64,000 nt of DNA. Source: Tatumella morbirosei. GTDB taxonomy: Bacteria; Pseudomonadota; Gammaproteobacteria; Enterobacterales; Enterobacteriaceae. The position numbers and the translations under genes were made by a program. The number at the start of each line of letters is the position of its first letter. Within the stretch, counting starts at the first letter, position 1. The notes beneath the pieces were generated by a model. The model had not been told where the DNA came from and searched no databases. It worked only from the letters and a program-made list of their open reading frames with translations. The stretch lies in NCBI RefSeq assembly GCF_000757425.2, contig NZ_JPKR02000003.1, forward strand, positions 744,001-808,000, written 5' to 3'. Shown here in pieces: positions 27,749-36,425 of the stretch.

Positions 27749-28426
27749 ATGGCTGCGAGTCACTCGTTAAAAATTGAAAACACGCCGGTGACACTTCGCG
27801 AACTGGCATTAGAGAAAGTTCGTCAGGCCATTATTTCAGGCTATTTTAAAGCCGGTGACCGATTGGTTGAACGCAGCCTGTGCGATGAATTAGGTGTGAG
27901 TCGTACAGTAGTCCGTGAAGTCATTCGTTATCTGGAAGCCGAAGGCCTTATTGAGAATATGCCCAAGAAAGGGCCGATTGTTGCCGTGTTAACCTGGGAA
28001 GTCGCGGCACAAATTTATGACATCCGGTTATTACTGGAATCAGAAGCAGCCAAAGATTGTGCAAAGTCTGCGACCAGTAAAGACAAAAAAAACTTACACC
28101 AGAAGCTAATGCGTATTGCTAAAGCTTCCCATGACCCTGATGATATTGAGCGGGTTAATGCATCGCAGGCTTTTTATGAGGCTCTGTTTTCCATTGCAAA
28201 ACATCATATTGCGTGGGAAATTGTTCAGCGACTTAACAGCCGGATTAGCAGGCTGCGTGCACTGACTTTACGCAGTCCGGAACGGCAGGTCGCAGGATTT
28301 GAACGCATGTCCCGGATTTATGAAGCCATCGAAAAGAATAACCCTGAACAAGCTAAACAGGCAGTGATACAGCATCTGACCGAAGCAGCGACTCTTGCAA
28401 AATCAATTCTTACCATTGAGGAATAA
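27749..28426 (+). CDS. GntR-family (FadR/FCD subfamily) regulator
   Basis: 225 residues. The N-terminal winged HTH (LRELALEKVRQAIISGYFKA, ERSLCDELGVSRTVVREVIR) is followed by an all-helical FCD domain (VAAQIYDIRLLLESEAAKDC, HHIAWEIVQRLN). FCD domains usually bind a carboxylate or similar ligand through metal-held histidines. It is divergent from the monooxygenase operon, whose promoter carries a matching palindrome, so it probably senses that pathway's substrate or product. A DUF1330 gene follows after 2 nt. Confidence 0.92.
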   Translation: MAASHSLKIENTPVTLRELALEKVRQAIISGYFKAGDRLVERSLCDELGVSRTVVREVIRYLEAEGLIENMPKKGPIVAVLTWEVAAQIYDIRLLLESEAAKDCAKSATSKDKKNLHQKLMRIAKASHDPDDIERVNASQAFYEALFSIAKHHIAWEIVQRLNSRISRLRALTLRSPERQVAGFERMSRIYEAIEKNNPEQAKQAVIQHLTEAATLAKSILTIEE

Positions 28427-28428
28427 TT

Positions 28429-28716
28429 ATGTCAGCTTACTGGATAGCGCACGTTAATATTGAAGATGCAGAGCAGTACCAGAATTATATCGAATTAGCC
28501 CCACTGGCATTTAAAAAATATCAGGCAAAGTTTATTGCTCGTGGAGAACATGCCACTTCACTGGAAGGTGAAATATTCAGCAAACATGTCATAATTGAGT
28601 TTCCTGATTATCAGACAGCATTAGATTGTTATCATTCCGAAGAATATCAATTGGCAAAAAAACAACGTGAACAGGTATCAAAAGCAATGATAACCATCGT
28701 TAACGGGCTCAGTTAA
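28429..28716 (+). CDS. DUF1330 family protein
   Basis: 95 residues in the dimeric alpha-beta barrel family DUF1330: AYWIAHVNIEDAEQYQNYIE, then FIARGEHATSLEGE and IIEFPDYQTALDCYHSEEYQ. No enzymatic residues are established for the family. GAGG precedes the ATG, and the gene starts 2 nt after gntR, so it is co-transcribed with the regulator. It may be a small isomerase-like or binding partner of the divergent catabolic pathway; that is inference only. Confidence 0.85.
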   Translation: MSAYWIAHVNIEDAEQYQNYIELAPLAFKKYQAKFIARGEHATSLEGEIFSKHVIIEFPDYQTALDCYHSEEYQLAKKQREQVSKAMITIVNGLS

Positions 28717-28973
28717 ATATATAAGACAAAGCACAAACTTTTATCAGTTAATTAAATTAACCACCCTGTCTATGGCGGTAGTTACTATTACCGCCTGATG
28801 ATTACTATAACAATTCCATATGATAACCATATGAATTTTATGAATAAAATAAAAAATTTAAATATAAATCGCCGCTAACCACAATGCGTCAAAACAGTGT
28901 TCCAGACAAGTGCACACCGGAGAAAGTCAGGGATTTTATATGCAGGTATTTTCAGGAAGGATAAGATATTCTG
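28717..28973. other. Intergenic region between convergent DUF1330 and xre genes
   Basis: Holds a GGCGGTA / TACCGCC hairpin (28774-28795) without a T-tract that could end the gntR transcript. Otherwise AT-rich and empty. Confidence 0.4.
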
Positions 28974-29591
28974 TTATCGATCATCATTCTCGTCATAATG
29001 AATAATCGATAGTAAACGGATGGGGACGGTTATTAATTTTTCCGGACCATGAGGAACACCACCATCGAAAGACAGACTGTCGCCGGGTAACATGGGATAA
29101 AGCCGCGTACCATGACGATATACCAGTTCGCCTTCCAGAAGATAAAGAAATTCGTGCCCCGGATGACAGAAGTTAGGGAACTCTTCACTGGCATCATCCA
29201 TGATCACCAAAAAAGGCTCGTACAGCTTCTGCGGTCCCTGGGCATAACTGAGCAGATGATAAGAATGGCCAACTTCAGTTCCGGAACGTACTACCTCCAG
29301 GCCCTCACCCGCTTTAATCAGCTGAGCACCCCGTTTTGCAATATCAAAGTCACTGAATAACTTAGACACAGGTAAACCAATGGCATCACAGAGCCGGTTC
29401 AGAATATCAAGGCTGGTCGAAACCTGAGCATTTTCTACTTTACTGACCATACCCACACTGACCCCGGCAATACGGGCAACATCAGAGATTTTATACCCTT
29501 GTGAAATACGCCGCTGTTTCAGCGACCGGGCGATATGCTGCTCCAGGCTCAACGGGCTTTCACGCTGACTGGTAGTGACCGGTTTTCTCAT
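28974..29591 (-). CDS. XRE-family regulator with cupin domain
   Basis: 205 residues. An N-terminal XRE helix-turn-helix (QGYKISDVARIAGVSVGMVS, then DILNRLCDAIGLPVSKLF) is joined to a C-terminal cupin_2 domain (FPNFCHPGHEFLYLLEGELV, YPMLPGDSLSFDGGVPHGPE). The regulator type is common beside amine and glutamine metabolism genes (PuuR-like). Its start overlaps the iclR stop by 4 bp (ATGA), and it sits at the end of the N-methylglutamate dehydrogenase operon direction, so it probably helps control methylamine use. Confidence 0.88.
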   Translation of the reverse strand: MRKPVTTSQRESPLSLEQHIARSLKQRRISQGYKISDVARIAGVSVGMVSKVENAQVSTSLDILNRLCDAIGLPVSKLFSDFDIAKRGAQLIKAGEGLEVVRSGTEVGHSYHLLSYAQGPQKLYEPFLVIMDDASEEFPNFCHPGHEFLYLLEGELVYRHGTRLYPMLPGDSLSFDGGVPHGPEKLITVPIRLLSIIHYDENDDR

Positions 29592-30421
29592 CGCGCCTTG
29601 ATTTTCTCCGTCATTTTCCGCAAGTTACCCAGTTCAAACGATATACGTTGCGCAGTCGCCAGCAGCGCATTACGGACAGTCTCTTTTTGACGTGCGTCTT
29701 CCATTAACGCATCCGGACCAGAGACATTAATCGCCGCCACAATTTGATTGTGATGATCACGCAACGCACAGGCGATAGCAGTCGCGAAATCTGAACGATG
29801 TTCGACCCAGCCTTGAGAACTATCCCGCAGAATCGTTTCCTTTAGCTCTGGCAAGGTACGCGGTGCCGGCACCGAATAACCATCCAGTCGCACATGCTGG
29901 TACAGACTTTCCAGTTCCGCTCCATTCAATCCGGTTAACAGCACGCGGCCCATCGCACTACAATGGCAGGGAATTCGCGTACCAATGGGTACATTCACTG
30001 ACAGGCGTTGTGAAGCAAACGAACGGTAAATATACACGGCTTCCTGCCCTTCACGGATACTCAGATGGCACGACATGGAAACCGAATTACGCAGAGCGTT
30101 AAGGTGAGGCATCGCAATATCCACCACATCACGACTGGCCAGATAACTAAAGCCATTCGAGATCACCTGCGGTCCCAGCTGATAAGTATTTTTCGCTACC
30201 TTCTCAAGATAGTTCATCTCGGTCAGAGTGGTAACTATTCGGTAAATTGAGGAGGTTGATACGCCAAGATGTTCGGCGAAATCCTGTACGGTCAGAACCC
30301 GATCCCGGCTGTTAAACATTTCAATAATGGTCAGTCCACGAAACAGCGCGGGTACCGTGTAATCATTTTCGGTGATAGCAATCACAGACATATACACCTG
30401 CAGTAAGTCAATCCGGGACAA
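29588..30421 (-). CDS. IclR-family regulator
   Basis: 277 residues; a start at the second Met (30391) is also possible. The N-terminal winged HTH (LTVQDFAEHLGVSTSSIYRI) is followed by the IclR ligand domain (HCSAMGRVLLTGL, GWVEHRSDFATAIACALRD, IVAAINVSGPDA). It lies 23 nt after mgdD on the same strand and overlaps the downstream xre gene. It is therefore probably part of, and a regulator of, the methylamine gene set. Confidence 0.9.
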   Translation of the reverse strand: MSRIDLLQVYMSVIAITENDYTVPALFRGLTIIEMFNSRDRVLTVQDFAEHLGVSTSSIYRIVTTLTEMNYLEKVAKNTYQLGPQVISNGFSYLASRDVVDIAMPHLNALRNSVSMSCHLSIREGQEAVYIYRSFASQRLSVNVPIGTRIPCHCSAMGRVLLTGLNGAELESLYQHVRLDGYSVPAPRTLPELKETILRDSSQGWVEHRSDFATAIACALRDHHNQIVAAINVSGPDALMEDARQKETVRNALLATAQRISFELGNLRKMTEKIKAR

Positions 30422-30444
30422 AGCCCGGAGATGAAAGTTAAGGG

Positions 30445-31035
30445 TTAATCAGTAATCGCAAACTCCGTGCCGGCATCACATAATACCCCCCATAAATAGA
30501 CCGCCAGTGAACAATCCATAAGCAACCAGAACTCAGTTTCCCCATCCCGGGAGGCGTTAATCACCAGGGCATTCGCACGGGCAACCGAAGTTTGAGCTAC
30601 CGCTCCCGCAACAAATTGCGAAGCGGCCAGATCCACAGCACAGAGCTTCGCCATCATCTCTGGCAAAATCTCCCCTTTCAGGCGCAGCCAGGCATGGGTG
30701 TCCTGGCGCGGCAAGGCAAAACAGGAAAGCTCGTTCATCTGCCACTGCAGTTCTTCCTGTTCAATACGTGGCTGAGATTCCGCCGATGCTGCCAACAGGA
30801 GATATTCGGTTTGTGACAAGCGGGCCACCAGCGAACCATCAATTTGCCAGCACGCCTGATTGGGCTGAGCCGGCAACTCATAGCCGCGCTGTTGTAAATA
30901 CCAGGCAGCATGGCGACCACGAAAGCCGACCCGGGAAAAATGCGAAGAGTCACTCAGAACAACCCCGCCATTGTCGAAGCTGGTATTTTGATGATCCAGC
31001 GGCCCTGCCGCAAAAACGTGCAGATTTTGCATCAT
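30445..31035 (-). CDS. mgdD: N-methylglutamate dehydrogenase subunit D (sarcosine oxidase gamma-like)
   Basis: 196 residues. It has the layout of the gamma subunit of heterotetrameric sarcosine oxidase, a GcvT-like small subunit: FSRVGFRGRHAAWYLQQRGY, LVARLSQTEYLLL, TSVARANALVI and the acidic end. The start overlaps the stop of the large subunit gene as TAATG, showing translational coupling. In the MgdABCD complex the gamma-type subunit is structural. The assignment to N-methylglutamate dehydrogenase rather than sarcosine oxidase rests on the neighbouring gmaS and mgsABC genes. Confidence 0.82.
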   Translation of the reverse strand: MMQNLHVFAAGPLDHQNTSFDNGGVVLSDSSHFSRVGFRGRHAAWYLQQRGYELPAQPNQACWQIDGSLVARLSQTEYLLLAASAESQPRIEQEELQWQMNELSCFALPRQDTHAWLRLKGEILPEMMAKLCAVDLAASQFVAGAVAQTSVARANALVINASRDGETEFWLLMDCSLAVYLWGVLCDAGTEFAITD

Positions 31036-33947
31036 TAAAGCTCCTGTCGCTGGTTTTCAGCATCATAAAAAGGCAACCTGACCACTTCTGCTGTGACTTC
31101 CCTGCCGCCTTCGGTGCGAATCGTTAGCCGATCGCCCGGAGTCGCCTGCTCAGCAGATGCATAGGACATGCCAATTATTGCGTTAAGTGTCGGCGAGAAC
31201 TCGCAGGAAGTTACATTGCCGGTAATACGGTCACCTTCCAGCACCAGATGCCCCTCCAGCGGCTGCGGTGAACCGGCAGGTAAAGTAAATGCGACTAATT
31301 TCCGCACCGGCTGATGAGCTTCAAGAATATCGATAGCACGGCGACCGATAAATGACGGCTTGGTGCGGTTCACCGCCCAGCCCATGCTGATTTCCTGCGG
31401 ATGACTCATACCATCGGTATCTTGTCCGATAATGACGTGCCCTTTTTCCAGACGCAGCAGTCGCTGAGCTTCAACTCCGAACGGTTGGATATCATACTGT
31501 TGGCCAGCTTCCATCAGGGCATCCCACAAAGCTTGTCCATATCGGGTTGGAACATGGATTTCATAGCCCAATTCACCGACAAATCCGACGCGCAACAAGC
31601 GGGCAGGTATCCCTGCAACGCGGCCTTCACGACAAGCCAGATAAGGAAATCCTTCCGCACTCAGATCCAGGTCGTGACACAACTGGCTTAATACCTGACG
31701 CGATTTTGGACCCGCCAGATTAACTGCGGCCCATGCTGAGGTAACATTGGCTATATCTACATCCAGCCGCCAACGGATATTCCACTGCAACATCGACTGA
31801 TAGACTCGTGCCACGCCACTGGTGGTTGCGGTTACATAAAAATGGTTTTCTTCCAACCGACACGCGACACCATCGTCAATCACGACTCCCTGTTCATTGG
31901 TCATTAGCGCATAACGGGTACGCCCCACTGCCTGTTTAACAAACGCAAAAGTATACATTCTGTTAAGAAATTCGGCGGCATCCGGGCCACGCAGTTCAAT
32001 CCCTCCTAACGTCGAAACATCAATCAGCCCTACATTATTTCGCACATTAACGACTTCCGCCTGAACCGTTGAGTGTTTATCGGTCGCAGGGACTGTCTGA
32101 TACCACCCCGGCCGTAACCAGTTACCCGCAGGCATCATTTGTGCACCGAGTTCCAGATGACGCTGGTGCATTGCCGTCACACGCCAGGGGTCGAAATGAC
32201 GTCCGGCAAGATGCGCAAGACTCTCGGCGCTGAAAGGGGGCCTGGCTGTGGTAATTCCTGTTTCACTTATACTGCGATCAGTCGCCCGGGCTACTAAACG
32301 GGCGGTGGGCAATGCAGAGTGACGCCCCTGTGATGGCCCCATACCGACTGTTGAAAAGCGTTTGACCAGTTGCACATCGCGATAGCCATGTTTGGTGGCA
32401 TTAATAATATCCTTGATTTGCAAATCTTCGTCGAAGTCGACGAACTCTTTGCCTTTCGGATGAGCAAAAATTGGCCAGGGATGATTGATCCGCTGTTTTT
32501 CACCCCGCAAAGGTGGAAGGGAGCTAAGATTATGACTGAAACCCAGCTGCTGCAGCGCCATGCGGCTGGTATTCATTCCATCCCTGACAGCCTCTTCCAG
32601 AGTAGACCAGCCGTTAATCGAACCTGCGGTAAACATATTCGCCGGCAAATCGCTCAGTGAAAAACTCGCACTGTCATCGTCATAACTGAGTTTGCCACCG
32701 GCCTGACAAGGTAATTGCCAGGCGGGCATATAACCGGCAGACATACAGAGTAAATCGCAATCTATCCGTGTGCCGGTCTGAGCCACCTGCCCTTGCCCGG
32801 TAATTGTACGGACTTCCACCGCTGAAACCTGCCCTGAACGTCCTGCCAAGGCCTCATACACCGTCGCATTAGCGATAAGCTCAATACCTGCGTTTTTCAA
32901 CGGCTGAGTTAACTCCACGGCGGGCAAACTGGCACGCAAGTCGACAATAGCCGCGACCTTAATGCCCTGCTCATGCATCAACATAGCGGCTAAATAGGCA
33001 TCATCATTGCCGGTTAACAAAACTGCACGCTGTCCCGGACTGACAGCATAATGATGAATCAATCGCTGTGCTGCACTTGTCAGCATGATGCCAGGCAGAT
33101 CATTATTGCGGAAGATCACGGGTTGGTCGTATGCTCCGGCAGCAATTACACAACCGCCCGCCCGGACTTTATACATGCGTTGATTTTGAATCACCGGTAA
33201 GTAGTGATCTTTAAACCAACCATTGCAGGTCGCATTCAGCAGTAAACGAATGTTTGGATGGTTTTCAAGCCGATGAGTCATGGTCTGCAATGTTTGTTCG
33301 GTTTGTTGTGCTGTGACAGACATCCTGGCCCAGCTCAATGCCCCTCCGGCCACGGGTAACTGATCAACGACAATAACTTTAGCGCCACTGTCAGCAGCGG
33401 TGATCGCAGCCTGCATTCCCGCAGGGCCGGCCCCGACCACCAGTAAATCACAGAACAAATAGGCCTTATCGTAGTAGCCTGATGTCGCATCAAGATTTAG
33501 AACCCCCAGCCCTGCTTTACGTCGAATCAGTGGTTCCCAGCGTTTCCACATGCCTTTCGGTTTGTAAAATGCCCGGTAATAAAATCCTACCGGCATAAAG
33601 CGCGAAAATAGTTGAATTTTCTCGTCACTGTCTTTATTCAGTGATCCACGGTAATTTTGCCCGCGAACGTTAAGTCCCTGGGTAATTTGTTGCACATCAG
33701 CCAGTACGTTGGGTTCATCCGGCAATTGCACCAGTGAATTCGCATCCTGCCCGAACATGCTGAGCACTCCGCGTGGGCGATGATATTTAAATGAACGAGA
33801 GAGAAGTTGTTGCCCGTTGGCGATTAAGGCACTGGCAATCGTATCACCGCTAAACCCAGCGAATGATTCGCCTTCGAAAGTGAAACTAACCGGTTGCTGA
33901 CGGTTAATCAGCCTTCCCATCGGCGCAGGTAAACGTTTTTGAGTCAT
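31035..33947 (-). CDS. mgdC: N-methylglutamate dehydrogenase subunit C (sarcosine oxidase alpha-like)
   Basis: 970 residues, the usual size of the alpha subunit. The N-terminal segment resembles a ferredoxin-like domain without iron-sulfur cysteines. A Rossmann NAD-binding domain follows (LLVVGAGPAGMQAAITAADS from about residue 168). The C-terminal 400 residues are an aminomethyltransferase (GcvT)-type tetrahydrofolate domain (IGLIDVSTLGGIELRGPDAA, VGFVGELGYEIHVPT). This design takes the one-carbon unit directly to tetrahydrofolate as 5,10-methylene-THF. folD and purU in the same operon agree with that. Overlaps mgdB by 4 bp. Sarcosine oxidase is the alternative reading. Confidence 0.88.
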   Translation of the reverse strand: MTQKRLPAPMGRLINRQQPVSFTFEGESFAGFSGDTIASALIANGQQLLSRSFKYHRPRGVLSMFGQDANSLVQLPDEPNVLADVQQITQGLNVRGQNYRGSLNKDSDEKIQLFSRFMPVGFYYRAFYKPKGMWKRWEPLIRRKAGLGVLNLDATSGYYDKAYLFCDLLVVGAGPAGMQAAITAADSGAKVIVVDQLPVAGGALSWARMSVTAQQTEQTLQTMTHRLENHPNIRLLLNATCNGWFKDHYLPVIQNQRMYKVRAGGCVIAAGAYDQPVIFRNNDLPGIMLTSAAQRLIHHYAVSPGQRAVLLTGNDDAYLAAMLMHEQGIKVAAIVDLRASLPAVELTQPLKNAGIELIANATVYEALAGRSGQVSAVEVRTITGQGQVAQTGTRIDCDLLCMSAGYMPAWQLPCQAGGKLSYDDDSASFSLSDLPANMFTAGSINGWSTLEEAVRDGMNTSRMALQQLGFSHNLSSLPPLRGEKQRINHPWPIFAHPKGKEFVDFDEDLQIKDIINATKHGYRDVQLVKRFSTVGMGPSQGRHSALPTARLVARATDRSISETGITTARPPFSAESLAHLAGRHFDPWRVTAMHQRHLELGAQMMPAGNWLRPGWYQTVPATDKHSTVQAEVVNVRNNVGLIDVSTLGGIELRGPDAAEFLNRMYTFAFVKQAVGRTRYALMTNEQGVVIDDGVACRLEENHFYVTATTSGVARVYQSMLQWNIRWRLDVDIANVTSAWAAVNLAGPKSRQVLSQLCHDLDLSAEGFPYLACREGRVAGIPARLLRVGFVGELGYEIHVPTRYGQALWDALMEAGQQYDIQPFGVEAQRLLRLEKGHVIIGQDTDGMSHPQEISMGWAVNRTKPSFIGRRAIDILEAHQPVRKLVAFTLPAGSPQPLEGHLVLEGDRITGNVTSCEFSPTLNAIIGMSYASAEQATPGDRLTIRTEGGREVTAEVVRLPFYDAENQRQEL

Positions 33948-34261
33948 GATATGACCTCCGCTGCCTCAGTGATAATCTCTGGCAGCACATTGCTATGGGG
34001 ATTCGGGAAAACCTGGTGTGCGTCAAAAGTACGGATAACTTCATCGGTCAGAGTGTTACGCTCTGCCAGAAACCAGTATCCTGAAGGAGTATGGAACCAC
34101 CACTCGGTCACCACTCCGGCCCGGTTATCTTCATAAAATACATAATCAGCCCATTCACGATCACTGCAACTCATCTGGTCCGGTATGGTTTTCAACTCGC
34201 CACCATAGGCGAATTCAGTAATATTGCGTGGTCCGTTGAGAGGACAATGCAAAATTTTCAT
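33944..34261 (-). CDS. mgdB: N-methylglutamate dehydrogenase subunit B (sarcosine oxidase delta-like)
   Basis: 105 residues. The family start is MKILHCPLNGPRNITEFAYG, and WADYVFYEDNRAGVVTEWWF is the core. In classical sarcosine oxidase delta subunits a zinc ion is held by cysteines including a CPxCG motif. Here the second Cys is Asn (CPLNG), so zinc binding is probably lost. I recall the same CPxNG form in the delta-like subunits found with gmaS clusters, which would support the Mgd assignment, but that memory needs an alignment. It overlaps mgdC and follows mgdA by 11 nt. Confidence 0.82.
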   Translation of the reverse strand: MKILHCPLNGPRNITEFAYGGELKTIPDQMSCSDREWADYVFYEDNRAGVVTEWWFHTPSGYWFLAERNTLTDEVIRTFDAHQVFPNPHSNVLPEIITEAAEVIS

Positions 34262-34272
34262 CTGTCTTTCCT

Positions 34273-35514
34273 TTAGTGGCTGGCTGCCGTAGCACCCATT
34301 TCATTGACTTGTTGGAAGCGTGCAAAACGCTCCAGTTTAAACGGTGCAATCAATGACGGTGTCTTACCACCGCTGGCAACTGTCTCCGCCATGGTCTTGC
34401 CGCAGATAGGTGTGGCTTTGAACCCCCATGTCCCCCATCCCGCATCCAGGTAGTAATTTTTCACCGGACTCTCCCCCATGACAGGACTGTAGTCCGGAGT
34501 CATATCGGTTATTCCTGCCCACTGCCGCATCAACCGCGCTTTAGCAAGAAAAGGGAACATTTCAATACCGTGGGCAATCAGACTCTCTTTAAGATCCAAC
34601 GTTGACCGTGTGCTGTATAGCGGATAAGGATCAGACCCTCCGCCAAATACTACCTCTCCACGGCTTGTTTGCTGCACATAACAGTGCAACGCAGTAGAGC
34701 TCACCAGCGGGTCAAGGAAGGGTTTGACCGGCTGCGTTACCATAGCCTGCAGGGGATAAGAGACCACCGGCAGACGAAAACCTGCTTTGGCGGCCAACAG
34801 CGAACTATGTCCTGCCACAGCTTGTACGGCGCATCCGCATCCCACTTTGCCGCGATTAGTTTTCACGGCCGTAATACGCCCGTCAGTAATCTCCAGATCT
34901 TCCACCGTCGTCATCTGATGGATTTCAACACCACGCTTTGCAGCTTCTTTAGCATATCCCCAGGCGACGGCATCGTGACGTGCCGTGGCACCATCGATAT
35001 GCCATAGCCCTGCCAGTACCGGGATATTGCCGGGGTCAAGATTGAGGGTTGGCACAAGTTCTTTGATTTGTTGACGATCTATCATTTCGGTACGACCACC
35101 AAAATGCTTGTTGACCTCAGCACGTTGCCTGAACGCTCGGACAGTACTATCGGTATGCGCCAGCGTCAGTTGGCCCCGTTCGGAGTACATAATATTAAAA
35201 TCAAACTCATTAGACAGATTCTGGAACAGTTTTACCGACTCACTGTAGAAACGTACCCCTTCCGGGGTCAGGTAATTAGAGCGAATAACAGCAGTATTTC
35301 TGGCAGTATTTCCGCCCGCCAGATAACCTTTTTCCAGCACTGCGACATTAGTAATACCATGGTATTTAGCCAGATAATAAGCGATGGCCAAACCATGCCC
35401 GCCCCCGCCAATAATTACCACGTCGTAATGTTTTTTCAGTTCACGGGGAGGCGGGATATCAACTTCGGCCGGATATTCCGATGAAAGTCCGTACTTCAAT
35501 AGTGCTAAAGGCAT
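34273..35514 (-). CDS. mgdA: N-methylglutamate dehydrogenase subunit A (sarcosine oxidase beta-like)
   Basis: 413 residues in the DAO-type FAD family. The dinucleotide motif is VVIIGGGGHGLAIAYYLAKY near residue 33. The motif ATARHDAVAWGYAKEA around His180 lies in the area where the sarcosine oxidase beta subunit attaches FMN covalently. GWGTWGFKATPICGKTMAE near the end is the second flavin signature. This subunit would oxidise the N-methyl group of N-methylglutamate, giving glutamate and a methylene unit passed to MgdC. It lies 11 nt after folD, within one operon. Confidence 0.87.
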   Translation of the reverse strand: MPLALLKYGLSSEYPAEVDIPPPRELKKHYDVVIIGGGGHGLAIAYYLAKYHGITNVAVLEKGYLAGGNTARNTAVIRSNYLTPEGVRFYSESVKLFQNLSNEFDFNIMYSERGQLTLAHTDSTVRAFRQRAEVNKHFGGRTEMIDRQQIKELVPTLNLDPGNIPVLAGLWHIDGATARHDAVAWGYAKEAAKRGVEIHQMTTVEDLEITDGRITAVKTNRGKVGCGCAVQAVAGHSSLLAAKAGFRLPVVSYPLQAMVTQPVKPFLDPLVSSTALHCYVQQTSRGEVVFGGGSDPYPLYSTRSTLDLKESLIAHGIEMFPFLAKARLMRQWAGITDMTPDYSPVMGESPVKNYYLDAGWGTWGFKATPICGKTMAETVASGGKTPSLIAPFKLERFARFQQVNEMGATAASH

Positions 35515-35525
35515 CTTCGCTCTCC

Positions 35526-36425
35526 TTAACCCGCTGGCTGCTGTTGTTGAATCTCAGCAGCCAGCACCGTGTTTTGCATCAGGCAGGCAATAGTCATCGG
35601 CCCCACCCCACCCGGTACCGGCGTGAGAGCTTTGGCCACCAGACTGACGCTGTCGTAGTCTACATCCCCCACTAAACGGCTGTTTCCCTCTGAATCTATA
35701 ATTCGGTTGATACCCACATCAATTACCAGTGCTCCTGGCTTCACCCAACTGGCGTCAATCATTCGTGGCTGACCAACAGCTGCGATCAGAATATCGGCCT
35801 GACGTGCCAGATTTGCTGCATCACGACTACGCGAATGGAGGGTAGTTACAGAACAATGAGCGTGTAGCAACAGACTTGCCATGGGTTTACCCACGATATT
35901 CGAGCGGCCAATGACCACTGCATGTTTGCCACTCAGATCCCCGCCGTACTCTTGTAACAACATCAGGCAACCCAGTGGGGTACAGGGAGTGATCACCCGT
36001 TGTCCCTGTACCAGTCCTCCGGCATTTTGTGGATGAAAGCCATCCACATCTTTCACTGGTGAAATGGCCTGTACAATGGTTGCTTCATTAATCTGCGAAG
36101 GTAACGGCAGTTGTACTAATATACCATGTACTGTAGGGTCATTATTTAATTCTTGAATAGTCGAGAGTAATCTTGTTTCTGTTAACCGGGAATCAAAACG
36201 AAATTCCAGCGATTTAATACCTACCTGCCGGGCAGTGCGTAATTTATTACGAACATAAACCTGACTAGCCGGGTCTTCACCCACTAATATCACCGCCAGA
36301 CAGGGCGTAATATTCTGCTGCATTAATTGTTTAATTTCATGCGCAGTATTTTCAAGTAATTTAGCGGCACTTTTTTTTCCATCGATAGTAGCCGCTATCG
36401 GTTGCGAAGTCATCGAAAGTGTCAT
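35526..36425 (-). CDS. folD: Methylene-THF dehydrogenase / methenyl-THF cyclohydrolase
   Basis: 299 residues. Family signatures are clear: VGEDPASQVYVRNKLRTARQ, the VHGILVQLPLPSQI loop, GRSNIVGKPMASLL for NADP binding and ALTPVPGGVGPMTIACL. FolD oxidises 5,10-methylene-THF to 10-formyl-THF with NADP+. A housekeeping folD usually exists elsewhere in Enterobacterales, so this is presumably a dedicated second copy. It lies between purU and mgdA in one operon, matching the fate of the methylamine-derived one-carbon unit. Confidence 0.93.
   Translation of the reverse strand: MTLSMTSQPIAATIDGKKSAAKLLENTAHEIKQLMQQNITPCLAVILVGEDPASQVYVRNKLRTARQVGIKSLEFRFDSRLTETRLLSTIQELNNDPTVHGILVQLPLPSQINEATIVQAISPVKDVDGFHPQNAGGLVQGQRVITPCTPLGCLMLLQEYGGDLSGKHAVVIGRSNIVGKPMASLLLHAHCSVTTLHSRSRDAANLARQADILIAAVGQPRMIDASWVKPGALVIDVGINRIIDSEGNSRLVGDVDYDSVSLVAKALTPVPGGVGPMTIACLMQNTVLAAEIQQQQPAG

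Noticed and set aside
30445..35514. Reading the four-subunit enzyme as sarcosine oxidase SoxBDAG
   Set aside because: The subunits are homologous, but gmaS and mgsABC are divergently adjacent and folD/purU lie in the same operon, which fits N-methylglutamate dehydrogenase. No glycine betaine or serine genes are nearby. Biochemistry could still reverse this.
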